A stretch of 7,952 nucleotides of DNA from NCBI GenBank assembly GCA_002440265.1, contig DJSG01000083.1:7028-14979 (forward strand). The letters are read 5' to 3'. Below the pieces are notes generated by a model, which was not told the origin of the DNA, did no database searches, and worked only from the letters and a program-made list of their open reading frames with translations. Within the stretch, counting starts at the first letter, position 1, and the number at the start of each line of letters is the position of its first letter. The translations under genes were made by a program, and so were the position numbers. This document shows, piece by piece, positions 1 to 7,008 of the stretch. This DNA comes from Bacteroidales bacterium UBA6340 (GTDB lineage: Bacteria > Bacteroidota > Bacteroidia > Bacteroidales > Paludibacteraceae).

Positions 1-9
1 TGATTCAGC

Positions 10-74
10 AAGGGATAAGCAAAGGATAGGCTATGTATAAATAAGGAATAGGTGAAAAATAAGTAAGGAATATG
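10..74. repeat. Purine-rich phased short direct repeats in the leader
   Basis: Four related 10-mers are visible: AAGGGATAAG (10-19), AAAGGATAGG (21-30), AAGGAATAGG (43-52) and AAGGAATATG (65-74). Their starts are 11, 22 and 22 bases apart, so all lie on roughly the same face of the helix. The sequence between them is poorly conserved: about 14 of 22 positions match between the second and third units, fewer between the third and fourth. No reading frame runs through them. They could be degenerate tandem duplication debris or a phased protein-binding array. Function is unknown. Confidence 0.5.
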
Positions 75-102
75 AATGGGTGACAATGCTCTGTCTGGGG
101 GA

Positions 103-167
103 CGTGAAGCGTGAGGCGGGTGTGCGGAGCACACTGAGTGCCGAAGCGATACGAAGCCCAGTGGGCT
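103..167. other. GC-rich intergenic block with two small hairpins and internal repeats
   Basis: This block is much richer in G+C than the AT-rich sequence on both sides. It opens with an overlapping repeat, CGTGAAGCG (103-111) then CGTGAGGCG (110-118). A perfect 6-bp stem follows, GTGTGC (120-125) with GCACAC (129-134) and a 3-nt loop. CGAAGC occurs twice, 10 bases apart (142-147 and 152-157). A second hairpin is AGCCC (155-159) with GGGCT (163-167). Each hairpin is followed directly by TGAGT. Neither is followed by a T-run on the + strand, so intrinsic termination is unlikely. It may be a dispersed intergenic repeat, a structured 5' leader or a small RNA; the sequence does not decide. Confidence 0.4.
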
Positions 168-217
168 GAGTAGAACTCCTTATATGGCTCGCGTCGTCAT
201 GCACCGCAGGCGCACCT

Positions 218-252
218 CAAATCGTACATCGTAAATTCGCAAATCGTAAATC
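218..252 (+). repeat. ATCGTAAAT-type short direct repeats upstream of the GHL10 gene
   Basis: ATCGTA occurs three times (221-226, 228-233, 243-248). CAAATCGTA is seen at 218-226 and 240-248, and GTAAAT at 231-236 and 246-251. The cluster ends 17 bases before the start codon of the GHL10 hydrolase, so it would lie in the mRNA leader or the promoter. Short AAATCGTAAATC-like spacers are, as I recall, frequent between genes in Prevotella and Bacteroides genomes; that is general knowledge and not shown here. No TAnnTTTG promoter was found in 1-269. The nearest approach is TAAATTCG at 232-239, with one mismatch and no partner -33 box. Confidence 0.55.
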
Positions 253-269
253 ATTTAACAACCACTGAT

Positions 270-2510
270 ATGAAAACAAAACATCTCTTGGCAGCCATTG
301 CAATCCTGCTTTCGTGCCATTGTCTGAACGCTGCCACCGCGCCCAAACGCGAGTTCCGTGCCACTTGGTTAGCCACTGTCAGCAACATCGACTGGCCCCT
401 TACCAAGAACAACGCCGCCGCACAGCAAGCGGAACTTACCACCTACCTCGACCAATGTGCGGCAGGTGGGCTCAATGCCTGCTGTTTCCAAGTGCGTTCT
501 CTCTGTGACGCGCTCTACAAGTCGTCTTACGAACCGTGGGCGGTATGCCTCACTGGCACGCGTGGCAAGGACCCTGGCTACGACCCCCTCGCTTTCGCCA
601 TTGAGGAAGCACACAAACGCGGACTCGAACTCCACGTATGGGTCAACCCCTTTCGGATAACCTCTGCTGGCTCTATCCCCTCTTCCGATAAAGTCTATCA
701 GAACTGCAAAGACTACATCCTCAAGTACGACAACGGCTCATTCTCAGGACAAATCCTTGATCCGGGCAACCCCAACGCGCGCGCGTACGTAATAAAGGTG
801 CTGATGGAAATCATTAATAACTACGACGTGGATGGTATCATTATGGACGACTACTTCTACCCTTACGGTGGCACTACTGACGAGGACGCTGTCTCCAAGG
901 CTGCCTACAAACCCGCTGGTATGACCGATGGTGACTGGCGTCGTGACAATGTGGACAAGACTATCAAGGCACTCTACGATGCCATCCAAGCCTCCAAGCC
1001 GTGGGTGCGTTTCGGCATGGGACCTTTCGGTATTTGGACTATGCAATCCGCCGTGGCTCAAAAGTATGGCATCTCCCTCCCCGAGGGCATTGTCGGATTG
1101 GACGACTACGAGGTTCAAGCCTGCAACACCGTAGAGTGGGTCAAAGGCGGCTATGTGGATTACATCGCCCCGCAACTCTATTGGTCTTCCCAACTCGCAG
1201 CCCAATCCTATAGTGTCCTCAACAAATGGTGGGCGCAGGACGTGTGCGAGCATTTCTCCTCACAGCTTCCGGGCAACCAACGGGTTGATTTTTACTCGTC
1301 ACAAGCAGCATATCATGCCTACGATGGCTATCGCGGCTACGATGACGGAGTAGTGGAAATCCAACGCCAGATAGATTTCAACCGTCAATATGCGCCCTCC
1401 ACACCGGGCTCTATCTTCTACAATACCCAATCCTACGTGAAGATGTACGCCCAATTGCAGGCATCGCATTTCACCCAACGCGCACTCCCGCCCGCTATGG
1501 ACTGGAAGGCTACTGCAACCCTTGCCGCACCCTCCGACCTTACATTGTCTGACCATACCCTCACATGGTCGCACCCCTCGGCAGAGCGTTTCACCGTCTA
1601 TGCTTTCCCAAAAGGCACCGACACCGACGATGCCCTCTCTTCATCGCAATACCTCCTCGGTGTAGTCTATGGCAAATCCTATACGGTTTCCACAATCGCC
1701 GACCTCTCCGGCTACACCCTTGCCGTCTGCGCTTACGACCGCTATGCCGTGGAGTACGCACCTGCCCTCTACAACGAAGGCACCACTACGCCCGACATCA
1801 CATGGGAACTCAATGGCGGCACCGTCTCCGTACCCGTACCCACCAACGCCGAACTCTGGGAAGCATTCATGCCGTACTACAACACCTACTATGCCGGACG
1901 CCAGTACATACCTCGCAGTACCCAACCCATAACCAATGTATCTACATTTGCCAATGCTTATATGCAAGAGATAATGACTGACGCCAAGTCCGAATACAAG
2001 TGGCTTGGTGATTATATCCTCGTTACTGCTGCCGAGCAAGGCTACACCTTGGATAGTGAGAGCGCATGGCGATGGGCGGTACATGCCTTTTTCAACTGCT
2101 CACCTGCCAATTCTCTTAAGGTCAGCACTCCCGACTTCACCACAGCCGGTCAGCCATCCGCATGGGGTGGGTCCTACCAACTCGCCCATGGCGGAGCCGT
2201 ACTTCCCTCATCGGTCACCGAAACCTACACCCTCCCCACCCCCACCAAAGCGGGTGCCACCTTCCTCGGTTGGTACGACAATCCCCAATTCACAGGATCC
2301 CCTCTCACCACCATCCCCGCAGGCTACACAGGCACCCTCTACGCCCGTTGGTCAGAGAATACAGCCACAAATCAAACTTATATAGATAAATCCCAACCCT
2401 ACCGCATATACGATACTATGGGGCACTGCGTAGGCGATGACATTCACCAATTGGGTGATGGATTGTTTATTATGGTACAAGGCAACTTGATAACTAAGGT
2501 TATTCGCTAA
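270..2510 (+). CDS. Secreted GHL10-family glycoside hydrolase (PF02638-like) with Fn3-like and InlB B-repeat domains
   Basis: Probable exported glycan hydrolase of 746 residues. It opens with a signal peptide (K2, K4, then a hydrophobic core 6-15). Cleavage may follow NAA near residue 22; L-L-S-C16 could alternatively be a weak lipobox. Residues 27-400 match the GHL10/DUF187 (YngK-like) TIM-barrel family: the hallmark REFRATWLATVSNIDWP (27-43), LHVWVNPFRI (121-130), then LDPGNP and the barrel strand GIIMDDYFYP (189-198), whose D193/D194 are candidate active-site acids. IAPQLYW (299-305) is another typical strand. Residues 418-500 look like a fibronectin III fold. Residues 510-630 form an unusual helical module opening with WELNGG, and 634-694 a Listeria-Bacteroides (InlB B) repeat containing TFLGWYDNP and LYARW. 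The tail, YRIYDTMGHCVG through GLFIMVQGN to KVIR, resembles a short type IX sorting domain. The start at 270 is fixed by the signal peptide; no Shine-Dalgarno is seen. Codons favour C endings more than in the neighbours. The family is firm; the substrate is unknown. Confidence 0.93.
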   Translation: MKTKHLLAAIAILLSCHCLNAATAPKREFRATWLATVSNIDWPLTKNNAAAQQAELTTYLDQCAAGGLNACCFQVRSLCDALYKSSYEPWAVCLTGTRGKDPGYDPLAFAIEEAHKRGLELHVWVNPFRITSAGSIPSSDKVYQNCKDYILKYDNGSFSGQILDPGNPNARAYVIKVLMEIINNYDVDGIIMDDYFYPYGGTTDEDAVSKAAYKPAGMTDGDWRRDNVDKTIKALYDAIQASKPWVRFGMGPFGIWTMQSAVAQKYGISLPEGIVGLDDYEVQACNTVEWVKGGYVDYIAPQLYWSSQLAAQSYSVLNKWWAQDVCEHFSSQLPGNQRVDFYSSQAAYHAYDGYRGYDDGVVEIQRQIDFNRQYAPSTPGSIFYNTQSYVKMYAQLQASHFTQRALPPAMDWKATATLAAPSDLTLSDHTLTWSHPSAERFTVYAFPKGTDTDDALSSSQYLLGVVYGKSYTVSTIADLSGYTLAVCAYDRYAVEYAPALYNEGTTTPDITWELNGGTVSVPVPTNAELWEAFMPYYNTYYAGRQYIPRSTQPITNVSTFANAYMQEIMTDAKSEYKWLGDYILVTAAEQGYTLDSESAWRWAVHAFFNCSPANSLKVSTPDFTTAGQPSAWGGSYQLAHGGAVLPSSVTETYTLPTPTKAGATFLGWYDNPQFTGSPLTTIPAGYTGTLYARWSENTATNQTYIDKSQPYRIYDTMGHCVGDDIHQLGDGLFIMVQGNLITKVIR

Positions 2511-2527
2511 CAGACGACATCCTTTGC

Positions 2528-4204
2528 TTATATAGCCACAAAGCGCAATAGGGAAATATCACCGTCTGTTGCACTTGCTTTGCGAGACAGTATAGCCACT
2601 ATGTTGTCCGATATGCGTATTGCCCAAGCGATACGCTCATTGTCTCCCTCGGAATATACATCTGTACGCAGAAGTACTCCGTCTGCTGTGTACCACAAAG
2701 CACAAGTGCGGATTGTATCTTGTATAAAAACCACTATCGCATCACCTATAGACATCACATCTGCCACCTCATAACTCGCCAAAGGTGGTGTATAGGTGGC
2801 AAGAACCTTCCCTGTAGCGTCCTTGCGTTGCAGCACTATCGTTGTGTCTGCCGGTGTATGGCGTTTGGGCTTTGGACGTATAGCAATAGTCTCCTCATTC
2901 ATCTCATCGTAGTAGGAGACGAAACCATTCAGTGTACGGGTTGCGCTGTCAAGCAACACCACTGCCTGCTGATATGCATCCTTTTGCACTTGGCAGAAAC
3001 GCTGTGCCGCTGCTATCAGGCTATCCTTGTCATTCATTTTTGTTTGGTTCAGGCAGTAACGATACTTCATCATTGCTATACTGTCCAGCCGCTCAGACAG
3101 GTCGGAACGGTGCTGCTCGCATACAGGCAGTTCGCAGTAGGTGCGGTATAGCATGGTGAGAGGGGCTACTGCTTCTTGGTGTGTAGAGACAGGACGCAAT
3201 ATACTTGTATCCTGTCGCAGCAGCATAGCGGAATAAGCAAGGTGCTCTATCTGCAGCAGAGAACTCATAGGCGAATGGTAGTCCATACGCTCTATGCGGT
3301 TGGGCAGTACAGGATGAGCAACTTCTACGGGCAGGATTTGTCCGTCATAGAACAACTGTGCACATTGTTGCATAATGCGGTGTTCACGTACAATGTCATC
3401 GTACAGCACCTGATACACAGAGTCTTGCGCCTGCATAAAGCAGGTAGTCCATGTCCCATAGTCCCACAACGGCACCGTATCTTGCAGGAAATTGGTACTT
3501 GTCAGTCCGTCCAAGCGATACAATTCAATGGGGATAAAGACAAAGTGCGGTTCGTATCCGCGAATGGGAGCAACCGTCAAAGCCTGTTGAAACAATGCAA
3601 TGTCTGTATTTAACTGTTCGGCATAGCGATGAATATCCGTCAGTTGCTGTCGTCCTGCGGAATCTAACATCAGGTGTGCATTCTTCTCGCGGGTATTGTG
3701 TTCCATAAACATCGTAAACATACTGCGGCAGGTATTATAATTATCCACCATCCGGTAGAAGCGGTTGTGCAGCGTATCGGTACGTGCAGCCCACAGGAGC
3801 ACACTGTCCATTCGTGGTTGCAGGTATTCTTTTAATGTCTCTAACGGAAGATGGTTCCCGTGATTAGGTATGTCTGAATATAATTGTGCTTTCTGTGTGG
3901 CTTTGGCAGCGAAATGCATACAGTTGCCATAGTATAGTCGCGTCTGATAGTACAGCAGGCTCAGTTCATGGTAGTCGCGTAACGGGTTGTACGTAGGTAT
4001 CAGCGTATAGGTGATATTGCCCATCTGATAATATACATTAGCCAAAGCGGGATGAGTCTGTTGGTATTCATTCAGTTGGTACAATGCCTCATAAGGCGAC
4101 AGGCTTTGTGTGCGTTGCAGCAACTCCGTATATTTCTCTTGTGCTGCGGCCGGTACTGCCAACAGAACCATCAGGCAAAGGATATGGCATTTGATGTGTT
4201 TCAT
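2528..4204 (-). CDS. Exported helical protein of unknown function, third gene of the LytTR-OmpA cluster
   Basis: I do not recognise this 558-residue protein as a named family. It begins with a clear signal peptide, MKHIKCHILCLMVLLAVPAAA then QEK, with type I cleavage likely after AAA (about residue 21); there is no lipobox cysteine after the hydrophobic core. Residues 24-430 are predominantly amphipathic helix rich in Tyr, Gln and Leu. Residues 36-95 (YEALYQLNEYQQTHPALANV and on) look like TPR-type helix pairs. A Pro/Lys-rich linker (443-452, RPKPKRHTPA) leads into a beta-strand-rich C-terminal part (455-558) with alternating hydrophobics such as DAIVVFIQDT and NIVAILSRKA, possibly propeller blades or a beta sandwich. 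The gene starts 17 nt after the stop of the OmpA/PD40 gene on the same strand, so co-transcription and a shared envelope role are likely. It may supply the TPR-like part that PorE-type proteins carry in one chain; that is inference. Its end is 17 nt from the convergent GHL10 gene. Confidence 0.85.
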   Translation of the reverse strand: MKHIKCHILCLMVLLAVPAAAQEKYTELLQRTQSLSPYEALYQLNEYQQTHPALANVYYQMGNITYTLIPTYNPLRDYHELSLLYYQTRLYYGNCMHFAAKATQKAQLYSDIPNHGNHLPLETLKEYLQPRMDSVLLWAARTDTLHNRFYRMVDNYNTCRSMFTMFMEHNTREKNAHLMLDSAGRQQLTDIHRYAEQLNTDIALFQQALTVAPIRGYEPHFVFIPIELYRLDGLTSTNFLQDTVPLWDYGTWTTCFMQAQDSVYQVLYDDIVREHRIMQQCAQLFYDGQILPVEVAHPVLPNRIERMDYHSPMSSLLQIEHLAYSAMLLRQDTSILRPVSTHQEAVAPLTMLYRTYCELPVCEQHRSDLSERLDSIAMMKYRYCLNQTKMNDKDSLIAAAQRFCQVQKDAYQQAVVLLDSATRTLNGFVSYYDEMNEETIAIRPKPKRHTPADTTIVLQRKDATGKVLATYTPPLASYEVADVMSIGDAIVVFIQDTIRTCALWYTADGVLLRTDVYSEGDNERIAWAIRISDNIVAILSRKASATDGDISLLRFVAI

Positions 4205-4221
4205 AATGACAAAGTGTGTGT

Positions 4222-6126
4222 TTACATATCTGTTACTCGGAATTCTACACGGCGGTTGACAGCTCTGTGTTCGTCAGTGTCATTGGGCACAATAGGTTTG
4301 CGCTTGCCATAGCCTATCGATGTGATACGCTCGGGAGCGATACCGTGGCTCACAATATAGTCCATAGCCGCTTGTCCGCGTAGTGTTGACAAGCGGTCGT
4401 TATAGGCATCCGTACCGCGGTCATCGGTATGTGCCGAGAGTTCTATGCGGAGGTCGGGGTTGTCCTGTAGCAAAGCGACTACCCGTTCCAACTCCGGGTA
4501 TGAACTTTCGGTCAGTTGGTGTGAGTTGTACTCAAAGGTGATGTTACGCAGTTGTAGTATGGCATCTTTGTGTATTGCGCGCATAGGAATGGTGACAGTT
4601 ACCACTTGCCGCGGCTCAGGTATAGTCAGCAGTGTATCTGCATAGAAATAGCCTACTGCTGATGTCGTAATATGGTAGGTATTATCCCGTATGGCTTGTG
4701 CGGTATAAGCATTGTGCACAGGTGTAGCGATTATCTGCTCCCGACGGGTGGTGTTGTTCAGCACTACCCGTCCGCTGTCAATAGTCCTACCTGTCTCGCT
4801 ATCCACGATGTATATCTGCGTCTTGTTTCTGCCGGCACGCATGGGGATGTCCAGTTCGGTATGTGTAAACCGCACTTGCTTGGCTGTATTCAGGTACAAT
4901 GTAGTATCTTCGAATGCACGTCTGCTGAATGTGATAGCATAGTCTTGCCCGATAGGCAAGGTAAAATCCACGCCTCCGATAGAATCACGCAGGCAACGGA
5001 CAGGAATAGCCTTACCTGTCTTTTTATCAGCGAATACGATGCGTTCTGCTTGCAAAGGGGTAAAGAGTTCGCTGTCGAAAGTACTGATATGGATATTCAG
5101 TGCATTAAGGAGACTCACATCTTGTTTTTGCTCGGGGTAACCCGTCAGTTTGGTACAATCAATGTCCAGGTAGTAGTGCGAGTGGTTAGGGGCTGTGTAA
5201 TCAATCGTGTACTTGTCGCCTTGCTGTAGGGCAATGCGGTACTTACCCGTTACGGCGTCACTCTTTGCCGTACAAAGCAGTTGTGCAGTGATAGCGTTGT
5301 ACACGTATATCTGTCCCTCTATGGGGTGCCCTGTCTGCTCATTGCGCAGTGTCCCGCTCAAGGTCAGGAAAGAAGATGGTTGCCATTGCTTGTCCAAAGG
5401 CATGGTACGACTTTGGGCTGCGGTTGTTCCGTGTACTGTTTCCTCCACGGAGTAGTGCAGGTTGTGCGGTACCACCTTATCCGTATAGGGAGCATAAGCA
5501 GACTGCTCCATAGCGGAATCAAGTATCTGCGGCAGGTACCAGTTGTGGGCATCTATGCGGCGTGTCCCGTATAGGGCATAGTGAGCATTGCGCTTGCCCT
5601 CACCCACGCGGCGGGCAAACAGCAGCACACGATTGTCCGCCAGTATCAAAGGCGATATATCATCATCCGAAGCGATAAGAATAGGTGCTACATCTTCCCA
5701 CTTGTCCAATATGCGTTGGGCACAATAGAGTACGTTCTTGTCTGTTGACTTCTTCTGTTTCGGGTCTGCTGCCGTATGCCGCACGAAATACAATGTCTGT
5801 TCATCACTGCTGATACTTGGCCACAACTCGTCTTCTGCCGTGTTAATATCCTTAGGGAGACGGACAGGCGCAAGCCATATACCGCCACGTGCCTCAGATA
5901 CATAGATATCATATCGGTTGTCATGCGGTGCCTTGGCTGAAAAGTATATGTGCAGCGAGTCAAAACTCATGGATTGGTGCTGTATGTCCCAACCCTGCTG
6001 TATGTACTTGAGCAGTTCATTACCGATATGCGTATCGCGCTGCGCAATCATATCGCTCACATCCGTGAGTAGTAATAGTGCCATTATGCACCATTTCATC
6101 GGGTTCCTTCGCTTGATATGTATCAT
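4222..6126 (-). CDS. PD40 beta-propeller / OmpA-family peptidoglycan-binding envelope protein
   Basis: Predicted periplasmic or outer-membrane-associated protein of 634 residues that anchors to peptidoglycan. After a signal peptide (hydrophobic core about 12-20; cleavage near IAQ, 27-29) come PD40/WD40-like propeller repeats at about 50-215, for example DSLHIYFSA, RYDIYVSEA, ELWPSISSDEQTLYFVR and DISPLILADNRVLLF. Residues 255-322 resemble a carboxypeptidase-regulatory-like beta sandwich (SGTLRNEQTGHPIEGQIYVY); two more beta-rich modules follow (about 340-430 and 435-517, the latter with YIVDSETGRTIDSGRVVL). The C-terminal OmpA domain (526-632) keeps the diaminopimelate-binding Asp568 in AHTDDRG and Arg583 in NDRLSTLRG, 15 residues apart as in characterised OmpA domains. 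The layout resembles PorE-type type IX secretion proteins without their N-terminal TPR part. An internal start at 6099 (Met10, MKWCIMALLLL) is preceded by AAGGA and gives a more usual signal peptide; it may be the true start. The gene follows the LytTR gene by 36 nt (63 nt with the internal start). Confidence 0.92.
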   Translation of the reverse strand: MIHIKRRNPMKWCIMALLLLTDVSDMIAQRDTHIGNELLKYIQQGWDIQHQSMSFDSLHIYFSAKAPHDNRYDIYVSEARGGIWLAPVRLPKDINTAEDELWPSISSDEQTLYFVRHTAADPKQKKSTDKNVLYCAQRILDKWEDVAPILIASDDDISPLILADNRVLLFARRVGEGKRNAHYALYGTRRIDAHNWYLPQILDSAMEQSAYAPYTDKVVPHNLHYSVEETVHGTTAAQSRTMPLDKQWQPSSFLTLSGTLRNEQTGHPIEGQIYVYNAITAQLLCTAKSDAVTGKYRIALQQGDKYTIDYTAPNHSHYYLDIDCTKLTGYPEQKQDVSLLNALNIHISTFDSELFTPLQAERIVFADKKTGKAIPVRCLRDSIGGVDFTLPIGQDYAITFSRRAFEDTTLYLNTAKQVRFTHTELDIPMRAGRNKTQIYIVDSETGRTIDSGRVVLNNTTRREQIIATPVHNAYTAQAIRDNTYHITTSAVGYFYADTLLTIPEPRQVVTVTIPMRAIHKDAILQLRNITFEYNSHQLTESSYPELERVVALLQDNPDLRIELSAHTDDRGTDAYNDRLSTLRGQAAMDYIVSHGIAPERITSIGYGKRKPIVPNDTDEHRAVNRRVEFRVTDM

Positions 6127-6162
6127 AATGTTTTGATGTAAAATGCTTCTCGGTTGTGTATG

Positions 6163-6963
6163 CTATAGCCATTTAGCCAGTGTATCATAGTATTTGGGTG
6201 ATACAGGTACTGCTTTGACATTGGGCGTGTCTAATTCAGCATTTATCATACCTTCTTTGTCACGGCGCAATACCTTTACATGCTGCGGGTTGATGTAGTA
6301 ACTGCGTTGGCAGCGTACCATGCCATACTTCTGCATCATAGGTTCCAACGCTTTCATAGAGGAACGCAAGGCATATTCTTTCAGTCGTTCACCATCCAAG
6401 TAACAGATATTCACGTAGTTCTCATTGGCAGCAATATACAGCACTGCTGACGGTGCTATCATCAGTTTGAGCCGTTGGGTGCTGTCCATAAAGCGCATGA
6501 GACTGTCGTCCTGCGGTATGTTTTCGCTGTTCTTACCTGCTAACGCAACTGCCAAATCAAATATGATATAAGGATATATCGTTATAAAGAAAAGATAGAA
6601 AGCACACCACCCAAGTACCCAGAAATAGGAGAAATCTCCATGATACATCAGGCTGATATACAATGCACTGAACAGGCTCATACTTACTATCTCCGCCATT
6701 TCCCATGCTGCATATTTCAGCCATGTCATTTGCAGTTGCCTGTACAGACATAGCAGCAATACTCGCGACAATATCATTACTCCCAGCAGGATACACATAA
6801 CAATGGTGGTGTTGAAACTCAGCATATCGCGTCCCATCTCCAATAATGCGACTACGCTATGCGGTTTGTAGAGCAATACAAAGCCGAGACAGAACACAGG
6901 TATCCCCAAGATGTAGATGATATTGTACTTGAGCGAACCGAATATCATAGGCAATTTTTCCAT
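6163..6963 (-). CDS. Membrane-anchored LytTR-family transcriptional regulator
   Basis: A 266-residue DNA-binding regulator fused to a membrane domain. Four hydrophobic segments are visible, at about 14-32, 50-73, 86-107 and 113-141, followed by a short linker (GKNSENIPQDDS) and a C-terminal LytTR domain from about 163 to 266. Typical LytTR landmarks are IAANENYVNI (177-186), the MVRCQRSYYIN strand-turn (215-225; compare the family's RxHRSyiVN) and VPVSPKYYD (252-260). There is no receiver or histidine-kinase domain, so the membrane part itself probably senses or is tethered to the signal source. LytTR domains usually bind imperfect direct repeats about two helical turns apart; repeated TTTGTC motifs lie in the upstream intergenic region. 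It is the first gene of the leftward cluster and is likely to regulate itself, the two genes below it, or the divergent hydrolase. Start at 6963; no strong Shine-Dalgarno or canonical promoter was recognised. Confidence 0.93.
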   Translation of the reverse strand: MEKLPMIFGSLKYNIIYILGIPVFCLGFVLLYKPHSVVALLEMGRDMLSFNTTIVMCILLGVMILSRVLLLCLYRQLQMTWLKYAAWEMAEIVSMSLFSALYISLMYHGDFSYFWVLGWCAFYLFFITIYPYIIFDLAVALAGKNSENIPQDDSLMRFMDSTQRLKLMIAPSAVLYIAANENYVNICYLDGERLKEYALRSSMKALEPMMQKYGMVRCQRSYYINPQHVKVLRRDKEGMINAELDTPNVKAVPVSPKYYDTLAKWL

Positions 6964-7008
6964 ATTTCAGCACGTTAAAATCGTTGTTTTTTAGTCATAT
7001 TCTGTATA

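Noticed and set aside
744..1253. 169-residue open frame on the minus strand inside the GHL10 gene
   Set aside because: It lies antisense to strongly conserved GHL10 motifs and has no recognisable domain; open antisense frames are common opposite GC-rich coding sequence.
1565..2385. Overlapping plus-strand frames rich in Arg, His and Pro inside the GHL10 gene
   Set aside because: Their biased composition is what out-of-frame reading of the GHL10 gene gives; the 270-2510 frame shows Fn3-like and B-repeat motifs here.
2505..2545. Shared bidirectional terminator between the convergent GHL10 and 558 aa genes
   Set aside because: Only a weak CTTTG/CAAAG pairing (2522-2526 with 2539-2543) with a 12-nt loop is found, partly inside a coding region, and no T-run on either side.
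4672..5229. 185-residue open frame on the plus strand inside the OmpA/PD40 gene
   Set aside because: It is antisense to a clear coding region, rich in Cys and Val without family motifs, and has no upstream signals.
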